The notes under the pieces were generated by a model. It did no database searches, was not told the origin of the DNA, and saw nothing but the letters and a program-made list of their open reading frames with translations. The translations under genes and the position numbers were made by a program. From Nitrospirota bacterium (GTDB lineage Bacteria > Nitrospirota > Nitrospiria > JACQBZ01), in NCBI GenBank assembly GCA_016201865.1, contig JACQCA010000019.1, positions 1-64,000 of the forward strand: a stretch of DNA of 64,000 nucleotides, read 5' to 3'. Positions 1 to 7,415 of this stretch are shown piece after piece (positions within the stretch are counted from its first letter, which is position 1; every line of letters begins with the position of its first letter).

Positions 1-43
1 ATCCGTCGGCAGGCGCGGAGGAGGGGGTATGGTGATGCCAAAC

Positions 44-424
44 TCAAGACCTGAGCCTCGCCCTTGGCTCTGCTTTGATCCATGGTTCATGAAGGAACCG
101 CTTCAGTGCCACGGCGCTGTTGTGTTTTCCATCGCGCGCCGCAAAAACGAGCGTCACGGTTCTTTCCCGGGCCTTGCGCAGGAGCAGATCGAGAAACGCT
201 TTCTTTGATCGGAGCTCGGCCCTGTAACGCTTGCAAAACTCTTTCCATCGAGCTGGTTCATGACCAAACCAGGTTCGTAGCTCCGGACTCGGCGCGATCT
301 CCTTCAGCCATAGATCGATTCTGGCCCGTTGCTTTGTCAATCCCCTCGGCCAGAGCCGCTCGACGAGGATGCGGTATCCGTCCTCGCGGGATGGCGCTTC
401 ATAGACACGCTTGAGCCGCATCAC
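44..424 (-). CDS. DUF488 (YeaO-like) family protein
   Basis: A 126-residue protein matching the small cytosolic DUF488/YeaO family. The N-terminal segment with LVERLWPRG and the central WFGHEP stretch are typical, as is the closing region with AARDGKHNSA, where cysteine-free versions keep the D/H pair. The length is normal for the family, whose biochemical function is not established. The start is the ATG pair at the 5' end; either Met could be used. It stands alone on the minus strand, separated from the Tag gene by a perfect palindrome. The family call is sound; the function is unknown. Confidence 0.85.
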   Translation of the reverse strand: MMRLKRVYEAPSREDGYRILVERLWPRGLTKQRARIDLWLKEIAPSPELRTWFGHEPARWKEFCKRYRAELRSKKAFLDLLLRKARERTVTLVFAARDGKHNSAVALKRFLHEPWIKAEPRARLRS

Positions 425-461
425 GATCGAAACTGATCCCTTTCTATCAAATCATGGATGG

Positions 462-489
462 GTAAGGGCGCACGGCCGTGCGCCCTTAC
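462..489. repeat. 28-bp perfect palindrome (REP-like)
   Basis: The left arm GTAAGGGCGCACGG is followed directly by its reverse complement. It shares the GTA(A/G)GGGCG...CGCCC(T)TAC architecture with the palindromes around the RAYT transposase gene at 38 kb. It lies between the convergently ending DUF488 promoter region and the 3' end of the Tag gene. It could also act as a terminator for the Tag gene. Confidence 0.85.
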
Positions 490-517
490 ATTACCGTGTG
501 TCCATTGGCATTGCCCA

Positions 518-1153
518 TTACCTCCGGATTGTTTTCGTCCTCCGCCCGTCGGACCGGAGGCGGTCCAATTGGGCACGGCGGAAGCAGTCGACCGTGTGAT
601 CGTTGACCATGCCCACGGCCTGCATATGGGCGTAGACGACGGTGGGGCCGAGGAATTTGAAGCCGCGCTGTTTTAAATCCTTCGCCCAGGCCACGGCCTC
701 ATCGGTATAGGGCGGATAATCTTTGAGGCTGCGGAAGCGGTGGAGGATCGGCCTGCCGTTCACCCACGACCACATGTAGGCGGCGAAGGAGCCGTGCTCG
801 CGCCGGACCTCCAGAAACCGTTGGGCGTTGTTGATCGCGACCTCGATCTTCTGCCGGTTGCGGATGATGCCGGCGTCTTTGAGCAGCAGTGCGACGTCGC
901 GCCGGCCGAAGCGGGCCACCTTTCGGTAGTCGAATCCGGCGAAGGCCTTGCGGAAATTCTCGCGCTTGTAGAGCACCGTGCGCCACGACAGCCCGGCCTG
1001 GAAGACCTCCAGCACCAGGAACTCGTAGATTTTGCGGTCGTCATGCACCGGCACGCCCCATTCCTCGTCGTGGTAGGCGAGATAGAGCGGCTCGCCCGCC
1101 GTGGGCCAGGGACAACGGATGAGGCGTGAGGGAGGCAGCATGGTGATGCTCAT
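518..1153 (-). CDS. tag: DNA-3-methyladenine glycosylase I
   Basis: Monofunctional base-excision glycosylase that removes 3-methyladenine from DNA. At 211 residues it has the family hallmarks. The zinc ligands are visible as Cys in RCPWP, His in YHDEEWG, and His and Cys in NDHTVDC. The recognition-pocket segment QAGLSWRTVL, with the upstream Glu in LEVFQ, and the C-terminal FLGPTVVYAHMQA motif are also present. The ATG overlaps the TGA of the upstream ParB-like gene by 4 bp, so the two are probably translationally coupled. The length exceeds the E. coli enzyme (187 aa) slightly, through a basic C-terminal tail. Confident call. Confidence 0.95.
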   Translation of the reverse strand: MSITMLPPSRLIRCPWPTAGEPLYLAYHDEEWGVPVHDDRKIYEFLVLEVFQAGLSWRTVLYKRENFRKAFAGFDYRKVARFGRRDVALLLKDAGIIRNRQKIEVAINNAQRFLEVRREHGSFAAYMWSWVNGRPILHRFRSLKDYPPYTDEAVAWAKDLKQRGFKFLGPTVVYAHMQAVGMVNDHTVDCFRRAQLDRLRSDGRRTKTIRR

Positions 1154-2148
1154 GAGTCCATTTCGTCCGACGCACCGCCCGATCGCGCGAGGTCGTCCAT
1201 GCTGATCTTCGCGGGATCGAATCTGGCGGCGGTCTTGGTCATGCGGTCGATGACTTCATCGAAGCCGAGCGGTTCGGCCTCCTTCGGACGGAACCGGATC
1301 GGGTTGATTCGGGCGACGACGAAGCTTTTCAGATACGGACTCGTCAGCCCGCGGGCCTTTAAGGCCTCGACCTGTTTGGTTACGGCGTCATCCAGCGCGA
1401 GCAGGCGCAGCGCGCGGTCCTTTCGAACTGCCTGCGCCGTGCGGATGGATTGCTTTAAGAACTGATCCACGCGCCGAAGAATCGGATTGTACGCCCCGCC
1501 GGAAAAGCGCGGACGGTCTTCGTAGCAGAGGCCGAGCGTGATGAAGGCCGGCTCTTCGAACTCGATCGCGTAGGTTTCTTCATGGACGTCATCCAACCGC
1601 GCAAGCTCTTTGTACATCCGGACGACCTCGAGCGATTTTTCTCGGAGGTTGTGAGCCTTCTCGGTATTGAGCGCCAGGATCTGATAAGCCGCCGAAGCCT
1701 CCGGCACGACGATCGCGACGATGCTCTTCGCGCCGAGCGTCCGCATCGCCGAGAGGCGATGGTTTCCGTTGGGTGTCCAGTATTTAGTGGCGCCGCCGGT
1801 CTCGTTCCGGACCGCGATGATCGGATCGAGGAACCGGCCGAGCTTTCCGATCACGTTCTCGAGTTTCCGGACATGCATCTCGGAGATGTTGCGTTGGTAG
1901 GGCGTCGGCTCGACGATCCCGATCGGAAGCGCGGCCAGCACGAGCCAGTTCCCGCCGTACGGCTCGCGGTAGGCCGCGAGAACCTTCCCGCCGTCGGCCT
2001 CGATGGATCGATCCAACTCGGCCACTTCTCCAGGCGGCGCCGCGGCAAGAAGGTCCGGCGCGGCCAGTCCCACCGAAACACCGGCCGATTTCCGCCGTTT
2101 TTTAACCGCTCCCGCCGCTCGCGGCTTTTTGGGTTTCTTGTCGGGCAT
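1150..2148 (-). CDS. ParB/Srx-fold domain protein (chromosomal, solitary)
   Basis: A 332-residue protein. A basic, Lys-rich N-terminal 20 residues is followed by a ParB N-terminal-like (Srx-fold) domain at about residues 75-160. This contains PTPYQRN, then NGNHRLSAMRTLG, which matches the ParB nucleotide-binding motif pattern GxxRxxA. The rest is helical and not recognised. There is no ParA next to it and no recognisable parS, so a chromosome-segregation role is unlikely. It resembles the many solitary ParB-like proteins with putative CTPase or nuclease activity. It overlaps tag by 4 bp (ATGA) downstream and follows a lipoprotein gene by 8 bp, suggesting one transcript. Confidence 0.75.
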   Translation of the reverse strand: MPDKKPKKPRAAGAVKKRRKSAGVSVGLAAPDLLAAAPPGEVAELDRSIEADGGKVLAAYREPYGGNWLVLAALPIGIVEPTPYQRNISEMHVRKLENVIGKLGRFLDPIIAVRNETGGATKYWTPNGNHRLSAMRTLGAKSIVAIVVPEASAAYQILALNTEKAHNLREKSLEVVRMYKELARLDDVHEETYAIEFEEPAFITLGLCYEDRPRFSGGAYNPILRRVDQFLKQSIRTAQAVRKDRALRLLALDDAVTKQVEALKARGLTSPYLKSFVVARINPIRFRPKEAEPLGFDEVIDRMTKTAARFDPAKISMDDLARSGGASDEMDS

Positions 2149-2156
2149 AATCGCGC

Positions 2157-2894
2157 TCAGCCTCTTTTTGCGACGGCGACGAAATTGGCAAAGGCCGAGT
2201 CGAGGAGGGATTTAAACAATTCGGCCGTTTCCCGGTCGGTCGGATCGGGCCACGGCGGAAGATCCGTTTTCGGGTAGAGACGAGTGGCCGAGATCCAAAC
2301 CGCCGACTCCAGCACGACGGGGAGGCCGTTCTTTTCAAACGCCTCATTTAATATGTGCGCCCCTTTTTTTCGGTCGAAGACGATCACGATGATTTCAAAC
2401 GCGGTCCGGCCGGACAGAGAACGAAAGGGCGAGTAGACGATCGAGACGCCCGCCTGAGAGGTCTCGGCATTTCCGACCGTGTATCCGCGTTTCCGTATCC
2501 GATCGGCCACCCACCGATGCATTTTCTGAGTGTATTGCCGGGCCGTGTTCTTGTCGATCGTATCCGGAAAAAAAACCGTGCTGGTGTCGAGCCTTTGATA
2601 CGACCGCAGTTTCTTCCCGGTGAGCAATCGAACCATCGTGACCGGGCTTCCGGATCCCCCCGCCAATTCGATACGGGACGATTCATTGTGACTTAAGATG
2701 CCCGATTGTTTCGAGAAAGGAAGTTTTGCCGGTTCCGGACCGGGAAGCGTTTTGAGCGTTCCGTGACCGGCGGCGCATCCGAGAAGGCCGACCGCGGCCG
2801 GGACCCATAAAAACGCTCCGAGCCAACCCAAGCGGCGCCCGCGGGGGCGGGTAAGACGGCCGTGGTAAAGGTCTGGAATGTATGGATGCGGCAT
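2157..2894 (-). CDS. putative lipoprotein of unknown function
   Basis: The frame is open from 2954, but the first two Met codons lie within a consensus promoter (see 2926-2954), so the ATG at 2894 is preferred. This gives 245 residues. The N-terminus has a basic stretch (RPRGRRLG), a hydrophobic segment and a lipobox VGLLGC, so the mature protein is probably membrane-anchored in the periplasm. No domain is recognised in the remainder, which is a mixed alpha/beta segment with FEIIVIVFD near the middle. It resembles periplasmic DUF4136-type lipoproteins only loosely. It is first in a likely operon with the ParB-like and tag genes. Confidence 0.65.
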   Translation of the reverse strand: MPHPYIPDLYHGRLTRPRGRRLGWLGAFLWVPAAVGLLGCAAGHGTLKTLPGPEPAKLPFSKQSGILSHNESSRIELAGGSGSPVTMVRLLTGKKLRSYQRLDTSTVFFPDTIDKNTARQYTQKMHRWVADRIRKRGYTVGNAETSQAGVSIVYSPFRSLSGRTAFEIIVIVFDRKKGAHILNEAFEKNGLPVVLESAVWISATRLYPKTDLPPWPDPTDRETAELFKSLLDSAFANFVAVAKRG

Positions 2895-2925
2895 GGTCAA
2901 AATCCGTGGGTGGGAGTAAAAACGA

Positions 2926-2954
2926 ATCATACCAATTTCGGGCCGATAAATCAA
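2926..2954 (-). promoter_or_regulatory. sigma-70-type promoter upstream of lipoprotein gene
   Basis: On the minus strand, TTGATT (2949-2954) is followed by a 17-nt spacer and TATGAT (2926-2931), the latter with a TGG extension. The predicted transcription start near 2919 is downstream of the longer ORF's first Met codons. This argues for the ATG at 2894. Confidence 0.6.
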
Positions 2955-3079
2955 CCGTCGGGATGTCGGCGCGGCCGGAAAAAAGTCTTGCGGTTTTCCC
3001 GGGTTTCCCGTATGATTTTTCTGTGCCGGTATGCCATGCCTGTCAGAAGCCGGATCATCTATTTAAGAAAGCCTGATGG

Positions 3080-3724
3080 ATGTTTAAAACCGATCTGCTT
3101 ATATTCGATCTGGACGGCACGCTGGCCGATACGAAGGACGATCTCGCCGCGGCCGTGAACCTGACGCTCGGGGAGTTGGGCCTTCCCGAACGACGGCCGA
3201 CCGAGATCTACGGCTATGTCGGCAGCGGCGTCCGAAGATTGATCCAGCAGGCCGTGGGCGAGGAGGAGGGCGAACGATTCAAACAGGCGATGCGGATCTT
3301 CAAGGGCCATTATCTGGCCCATCTCCTGGATACCACGAGACTGTATCCGGGGATGGACGGCGTGCTTGCGCATTTCAAGTCCAAGAAAAAGGCCGTTGTG
3401 ACGAACAAGCCGCAGATCTATACCGACAAGATCTTGGCCGGTTTGAAGATCACGGATCGGTTCGATCTCATCGTCGGCGGGGATAACGGCCTGCCGCTCA
3501 AGCCCGATCCGCAAATGGTCCATGCCGTCCTCGAAAAACTTTCGGCCGATCCGAAGAGGACCGTCATGATCGGGGACGGGCTGCACGACATCCATGCCTC
3601 GCGCGCGGCCGGGATCGCGGTCTGCGCCGTCGGGTACGGCCTCGGGAATCCCGAAGAGCTCAAGGCGGCCCGGCCGGACTTTTTCTGCTCAAACGCTGAT
3701 GAATTAAAACAGTTGTTCGTTTAG
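3080..3724 (+). CDS. gph: HAD-superfamily phosphoglycolate phosphatase-like hydrolase
   Basis: A 214-residue HAD phosphatase of the Gph/PGP branch. Motif I is FDLDGTLADT near the start, with the nucleophile and acid/base Asp. Motif II Thr lies in VVTNKP, the motif III Lys in LPLKPDP, and motif IV is GDGLHDIHA. The alpha-helical cap between motifs I and II has the LPERRPTEIYGYVG region typical of 2-phosphoglycolate phosphatases. It would be cytosolic and Mg-dependent. Phosphoglycolate removal would fit an autotroph using Rubisco, and it also salvages products of DNA 3'-end repair. Other small HAD substrates cannot be excluded. Confidence 0.85.
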   Translation: MFKTDLLIFDLDGTLADTKDDLAAAVNLTLGELGLPERRPTEIYGYVGSGVRRLIQQAVGEEEGERFKQAMRIFKGHYLAHLLDTTRLYPGMDGVLAHFKSKKKAVVTNKPQIYTDKILAGLKITDRFDLIVGGDNGLPLKPDPQMVHAVLEKLSADPKRTVMIGDGLHDIHASRAAGIAVCAVGYGLGNPEELKAARPDFFCSNADELKQLFV

Positions 3725-3776
3725 CGTCGCTCGGAGCCTGCCGGGCCTCGATTGATATTCATCTGAGGCGCAAGCC

Positions 3777-4268
3777 GTGTGGCCCAAGATTTTTGGCGTC
3801 GTGGTATTTGTCGTCGCGCTGCCTCTGGCGGCCGTCGTGGTCGCGATCGCGATGAACCGGCCGATGGTATTCGATCCGCCCGGTTTTTCAAAACGGCTTG
3901 CGATCTATCTCCAGTACAATGTGGCCGAGACCACGGCCGATCCGCTCCTGCCCGAACTTCGCATCCGGCGGTATCGGGCCTCCGAGGAGGAAATAAAGGC
4001 GGCGGTCGAACAGGCGATCCGCTCTTTTCCCCGCTGGAGAATGATCCGGACCGAAAGGGATTTGGGCGCGTATCAGGTCGAGGCGACCAGCCTTCTGTGG
4101 CGGTTCCGGGATGACCTCTCGATTTTGGTAATCCGCTCCGCATCCGACGGAGTCGAGGTCTACCTCCATTCCGCATCGCGGGTCGGAGGCGGCGATCTGG
4201 GGGCCAACCGCGCCCGCATCATCGAGTTCTACGAGGCGCTTGAACGCGAACTTGGAAAAGGCGTTTAA
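3777..4268 (+). CDS. DUF1499 family membrane-anchored protein
   Basis: A 163-residue protein starting at GTG. One N-terminal transmembrane segment (about residues 5-26) is followed by a DUF1499 domain, seen in FPRWRMI, in the TSLLWRFRDD segment and in the closing SRVGGGDLGANRARI. That last stretch is the most conserved part of this family. It is presumably anchored in the inner membrane with the domain outside. The family's function is unknown. It stands 52 bp after gph on the same strand, so co-transcription is possible. Confidence 0.85.
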   Translation: MWPKIFGVVVFVVALPLAAVVVAIAMNRPMVFDPPGFSKRLAIYLQYNVAETTADPLLPELRIRRYRASEEEIKAAVEQAIRSFPRWRMIRTERDLGAYQVEATSLLWRFRDDLSILVIRSASDGVEVYLHSASRVGGGDLGANRARIIEFYEALERELGKGV

Positions 4269-4308
4269 ACCGCGGGCGAATTATTCTTTATACTTGTCAC
4301 GGGAAATT

Positions 4309-4317
4309 TGGTATAAT
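4309..4317 (+). promoter_or_regulatory. extended -10 promoter of the histone gene
   Basis: TGGTATAAT is an exact TGnTATAAT extended -10 element about 50 bp upstream of the histone ATG. No good -35 lies at 17 bp, which is common for extended -10 promoters. The gene therefore probably has its own transcript. Confidence 0.6.
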
Positions 4318-4368
4318 CGGGTCCGTTTTTTCCAACAGTCCGAAAATTCACACCGAAAGGAGAGAAGG

Positions 4369-4554
4369 ATGGCGGATATTCTGGTGGTGGCGTCGAAAGT
4401 GAAGAAATTCATTCGGGAGAAGTCCGGGATGAATACCTCGGCCGAGATCCTGGAGGTCTTGAGTCAAAAGCTGGAGAAGATCTGCCTGGATGCGATCGAG
4501 AAGGCGAAGGCCGACGGTCGTAAGACGGTCAAAGGGCGCGATCTCGAGGGATAA
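4369..4554 (+). CDS. single-domain bacterial histone (histone-fold DNA-binding protein)
   Basis: A 61-residue protein that is nearly all histone fold. Alpha-1 is around residues 3-15 (ILVVASKVKKFIRE), a loop carries GMNTSAE, a long alpha-2 spans about 22-47, and the final loop DGRKTVKGRDL leads into a short alpha-3. The pattern SKVKK...MNTSAE...ADGRKTV matches the short tail-less histones described in Bdellovibrio (Bd0055-type). By analogy it should dimerise and bind DNA. The ATG is chosen because AAAGGAGAG sits at proper distance; the longer track ORF starting at 4240 overlaps the DUF1499 gene out of frame. It is a stand-alone gene with its own extended -10 promoter, followed by a hairpin. 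Confidence 0.85.
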   Translation: MADILVVASKVKKFIREKSGMNTSAEILEVLSQKLEKICLDAIEKAKADGRKTVKGRDLEG

Positions 4555-4562
4555 CCGGTCCG

Positions 4563-4577
4563 CCCGCCTCAGGCGGG
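4563..4577. terminator. bidirectional hairpin between convergent genes
   Basis: CCCGCC-TCA-GGCGGG stem-loop exactly fills the 26-bp gap between the convergent histone and zinc-ribbon genes. It has no clear U-tract, so terminator function is inferred from position. Confidence 0.5.
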
Positions 4578-4580
4578 GGG

Positions 4581-5228
4581 TTAGTGGTCGAAATGCGCCC
4601 CGCAGCTGGGGCAGACGGGATCGTCCGGATCGCAGGCCTCACCGCAGGACGAGCAGAAATATTCCTCTTCATCCGCTTCATCGTCCAGGTCCAACTCCCT
4701 TCCGCATTCCGGGCAGATCTCATCCTCCGGAGCGACCTCGGAGTCGCAGGCCGCGCAGACGATCGTTGCTTCTTCGTCTTCCGCGAGAAATCGGTCTTCC
4801 TCTTTGTTCAGGGCATCCTTCTGGGCCTCCCAGTCCAGCAGCGCGCGGGCCTTCTCGACTTGGGAGAGGGGCGCCCGCACGACCACGCCGTCCAGATCGG
4901 ACGGCCGATCTTCCTCATCCAACCGATACTGAAACAAGAGGAGTTCATCATGCTCGATCCGGCATCGGATGCCTTCCTTTTCGAGGAAACGGGCCGCCTC
5001 TTTCATTTCGTTGAGTCGGCCGCGGAGGACCTCGATATGGGCCTCTTCGCGCGGGGCGGCGGCCGTTTTCTTGGGCGGTTTCGGTTTTGGAGAAGCCGTT
5101 CCTTTCGAGAGGCCGGGATGCTCGGTCCGGAGTTTGATCGCGGAAGGAGGAAGAAGTTCACGCCCGCATTTCGGACAGACCAGAATAGGGGATCGATACT
5201 TTTTATTACAATGGGGACAGATGAGCAT
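4581..5228 (-). CDS. multi-zinc-ribbon protein with DUF2007-like core
   Basis: A 215-residue acidic protein with three zinc ribbons. The N-terminal one is CPHCNKKY...CPKCGREL (residues 4-25). The C-terminal tandem pair has CAACDSE...CPECGRE and CSSCGEACD...CPSCG. Between them (about 65-135) lies an alpha/beta segment resembling DUF2007 (HIEVLRGRLNEMKEAARFL ... VVVRAPLSQVEKARALL). Such a layout suggests a cytosolic adaptor or regulatory protein, but no function is known. The central linker is Pro/Lys-rich. The ATG sits just downstream of an A/T-rich stretch, and the gene is monocistronic and convergent with the histone gene. Confidence 0.65.
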   Translation of the reverse strand: MLICPHCNKKYRSPILVCPKCGRELLPPSAIKLRTEHPGLSKGTASPKPKPPKKTAAAPREEAHIEVLRGRLNEMKEAARFLEKEGIRCRIEHDELLLFQYRLDEEDRPSDLDGVVVRAPLSQVEKARALLDWEAQKDALNKEEDRFLAEDEEATIVCAACDSEVAPEDEICPECGRELDLDDEADEEEYFCSSCGEACDPDDPVCPSCGAHFDH

Positions 5229-5330
5229 TGACGGTTCCTGTATATATTTTAACTCCCCCGGAGTCGAAATGCAAACGGGAAAAGGGGATCGGCGGCGCCG
5301 GCCGCGTTCCCGATCGCAAGACGAACGAAA

Positions 5331-5359
5331 TTGACTTTGTCGTCGTTTTCTTTTAGCAT
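5331..5359 (+). promoter_or_regulatory. putative sigma-70 promoter for DUF2231 gene
   Basis: TTGACT and TAGCAT are separated by 17 bp, about 40 bp before the ATG, which itself has GGAGG. The -10 is weak. Confidence 0.4.
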
Positions 5360-5397
5360 CAACCGTGAAGGTCGTCTCTTTCGATATGGAGGATTAA

Positions 5398-5889
5398 ATG
5401 GTCGAGCATCCGATCCACCCGGTCGTGGTCCATTTCCCGATCGCGCTGCTTTTCACGGCCGTCTTTTTTGAAATTTTAGGATTTCTGTTGCGACGCGAGC
5501 AGTACCGCCAGTTCGGTTTTTGGCTGCTTATCCTGGGGTTCTTGAGCGGGCTCGTGGCGGCCGGATTCGGACTTTGGGGCGAGGCGGCGGCCGTGAAGAT
5601 GGGCGTTCCGGAGAAAGCAATCGAACGGCATGAGTCCTTTGCCGTGTCGACCCTGATCACGTTCGGGCTGCTGCTGATCTACCGCCGATGGGCCCGTGAT
5701 CGCTGGTCCTCCCATCGCAAAACGATCTATATTTCCGCGGCCGTGGCGGGCCTCCTTCTTTTGGGGACGACGGGATACTTCGGAGGGGAACTGGTGTACG
5801 AGTACGGCGCCGGCGTTTCGAAAACGGCTCCGGGAAGGTCAGGGTCGTCCGAGGCGACGCCGCCGGCCGCAAAGTCCGATAGGGACTAA
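5398..5889 (+). CDS. DUF2231 family inner-membrane protein
   Basis: A 163-residue polytopic protein beginning with EHPIHPVVVHFPIALL, the conserved opening of DUF2231 proteins. These often carry histidines in the first helix that could bind metal or heme. Four hydrophobic segments are visible (about residues 10-30, 40-62, 82-98, 112-130), followed by a hydrophilic tail. A GGAGG ribosome-binding site precedes the ATG. The family is uncharacterised; links to redox or metal handling come only from context elsewhere. It is monocistronic here. Confidence 0.8.
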   Translation: MVEHPIHPVVVHFPIALLFTAVFFEILGFLLRREQYRQFGFWLLILGFLSGLVAAGFGLWGEAAAVKMGVPEKAIERHESFAVSTLITFGLLLIYRRWARDRWSSHRKTIYISAAVAGLLLLGTTGYFGGELVYEYGAGVSKTAPGRSGSSEATPPAAKSDRD

Positions 5890-5902
5890 GGATGTTTCCC
5901 AC

Positions 5903-5931
5903 TTGACAATAAAATCGGTATGGGGCATAGT
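5903..5931 (+). promoter_or_regulatory. putative promoter for RRM gene
   Basis: TTGACA (5903-5908), a 17-bp spacer, then CATAGT. The predicted 5' untranslated region is about 75 nt, long enough for autoregulation by the RNA-binding product, but this is not shown by sequence. Confidence 0.45.
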
Positions 5932-6013
5932 AATTCACGAATCGTAAAGGTTCCGCGCGGCGGTTGCCGTGATGATCGGAACAGTGCTGTGTTTTCAGTC
6001 AAAGGAGAATCGG

Positions 6014-6346
6014 ATGGGTGCAAAGCTTTATGTCGGTAATCTTTCGTATCAAGTTACGGAACAAGAGATCAGCGAGCTGTTTGCGACGGCCGGAACGGTC
6101 GCTTCCGTAAAGATCATCACGGACAACCAAACGGGGCGTGCGCGGGGGTTCGGCTTTGTGGAAATGGGATCATCGGAAGATGCCCAGAAGGCGGTCGAAA
6201 TGTTTAACGGGAAGAGTTTTAAAGATAGAAATCTGATCGTCAGCGAGGCCCGTCCCCAGCAAAAGCGGGAGCGGGGCGGCGGGGGCTACGGCGGCGGAGG
6301 CTATGGCGGCGGAGGCTATGGCGGCCGCGGAGACCGCGGGAGATAA
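6014..6346 (+). CDS. RRM-type glycine-rich RNA-binding protein
   Basis: A 110-residue single RNA recognition motif protein. RNP2 is LYVGNLSY (residues 5-12) and RNP1 is RGFGFVEM (about 43-50). The tail from about residue 85 is a GGGGYGGGGYGG-type repeat with Arg. This matches the cyanobacterial/proteobacterial Rbp family, often linked to cold or RNA chaperoning. The ATG at 6014 is preferred over the track's 5969 because AAAGGAG lies 8 bp upstream and the RRM begins there. Monocistronic. Confidence 0.92.
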   Translation: MGAKLYVGNLSYQVTEQEISELFATAGTVASVKIITDNQTGRARGFGFVEMGSSEDAQKAVEMFNGKSFKDRNLIVSEARPQQKRERGGGGYGGGGYGGGGYGGRGDRGR

Positions 6347-6422
6347 TCCGGCCGCGTCGAAATGGCCGGGTTGAGAACCCTCCTTTCAAACGGACTTTTT
6401 CAGCAGCCTGTTAGAGGGGAAG

Positions 6423-7094
6423 ATGCGACTGGCCATATGTTTGACCGTGCTCTGTCTTGCAGTAGGGGGTCCGGCCGCCGCGTCGGATCTGAGCCGGCCT
6501 ACGGAATCACTGAAACCGGGAACGTTTCTCTTCTCGGCGCCTCAATTGCGCGACCCGCACTTTTTCCACACCGTCGTTCTTCTGGTCACGTACGGCGCTG
6601 AAGGCGCCTCGGGTTTGGTCATCAACCGTCCCACCGATATTTCCCCCGGCCGGGCCTTTCCGGATCTGAAAGGGATTGAAAAATTACTAAAGCCTGTTTA
6701 TTTCGGCGGCCCGGTCAATCAGAGTCTCATCCTGGCGCTTTTGCGGACGGAATCCCTGCCGGACGGGGCGCAGAAGGTCGTGGACCATATCTATGTGACG
6801 GCCAGCCGGAAGGCCCTGGCCGACGCGCTTCAGAACCGAGATCCCGATAAAAAGGTTCGGGTTTTTTTCGGTTACGCCGGTTGGGGACCGGGACAACTTG
6901 ATCGGGAGTACGGAAACGGGGATTGGGTTGTCCGGGATGCGGATCCGGAGGCCGTTTTTTCGGAAGATCCCTCCACGGTCTGGGACGTGATCATGGAGCG
7001 CCGGGAAAAGATCCAGATCCGGACTCCGAACCTCCCGCCGTTCCTGCCATGGCCGTTCGGCATCCTTTCTAAAGGCCCGATCAACGGTCTCTAA
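6423..7094 (+). CDS. YqgE/AlgH (DUF179) family protein with signal peptide
   Basis: A 223-residue protein. A cleavable-looking signal peptide (RLAICLTVLCLAVGGPAAAS, residues 2-21) is followed by a full DUF179 domain. Its hallmarks are PGTFLFSAPQLRDPHFFHTV, GLVINRP, YFGGPV, VFFGYAGWGPGQLDRE and the C-terminal WDVIMERR. YqgE/AlgH proteins are normally cytosolic and lack signal peptides, so predicted export is unusual. Their function is unclear. A GAGGGGAAG ribosome-binding site precedes the ATG. The export call depends on the N-terminal segment, which cannot be explained by the domain itself. Confidence 0.85.
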   Translation: MRLAICLTVLCLAVGGPAAASDLSRPTESLKPGTFLFSAPQLRDPHFFHTVVLLVTYGAEGASGLVINRPTDISPGRAFPDLKGIEKLLKPVYFGGPVNQSLILALLRTESLPDGAQKVVDHIYVTASRKALADALQNRDPDKKVRVFFGYAGWGPGQLDREYGNGDWVVRDADPEAVFSEDPSTVWDVIMERREKIQIRTPNLPPFLPWPFGILSKGPINGL

Positions 7095-7133
7095 ATCGCC
7101 TCCTCACTCAGGCAGTCGCTTCGTCAAAATTCC

Positions 7134-7162
7134 TTGACAGCCCATCGGATATACCGTATGAT
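7134..7162 (+). promoter_or_regulatory. sigma-70 promoter of rpsU
   Basis: TTGACA, 17-bp spacer, TATGAT, about 55 bp before the rpsU ATG. A clean match to the housekeeping consensus. Confidence 0.75.
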
Positions 7163-7218
7163 AGTTCGGTCTTTTCGCCGGACCGCAGAGAAACCGTTGC
7201 CTATTGAAAGGTTAGTTC

Positions 7219-7410
7219 ATGGAAGTCAAAGTCTATCAAGAAGGCCTGGAAAAAGCGATCAAGATCCTGAAACGGAAGATGGCCAAGGAAGGGATCTTCC
7301 GCGAACTTCGTCGTCAACAGGCCTACGAAAAGCCCAGCGTTAAGAAACGTCGCAAGCGACAGGATGCGCGAAAGCGCCGTCTAAAGGCCGAACGCCGCGG
7401 CCGCGAGTAA
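7219..7410 (+). CDS. rpsU: 30S ribosomal protein S21
   Basis: A 63-residue, strongly basic protein with the S21 pattern: an N-terminal EVKVYQEGLEKAIKILKRK, the central FRELRRQQAYEKPS, and a Lys/Arg-rich C-terminal helix (KKRRKRQDARKRR). The length is typical of bS21. A GAAAGG ribosome-binding site precedes the ATG. It has its own consensus promoter and stands apart from dnaG/rpoD, unlike in many proteobacteria. Confidence 0.97.
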   Translation: MEVKVYQEGLEKAIKILKRKMAKEGIFRELRRQQAYEKPSVKKRRKRQDARKRRLKAERRGRE

Positions 7411-7415
7411 TCAGG

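Noticed and set aside
4240-4368. Longer start for the histone ORF
   Set aside because: It overlaps the DUF1499 gene, lacks a ribosome-binding site, and would add 43 residues absent from the histone fold.
6360-6422. GGGTT-GAG-AACCC hairpin followed by CTTTTTC after the RRM gene
   Set aside because: The stem is short and the T-run is interrupted and distant, so a terminator call is not well supported.
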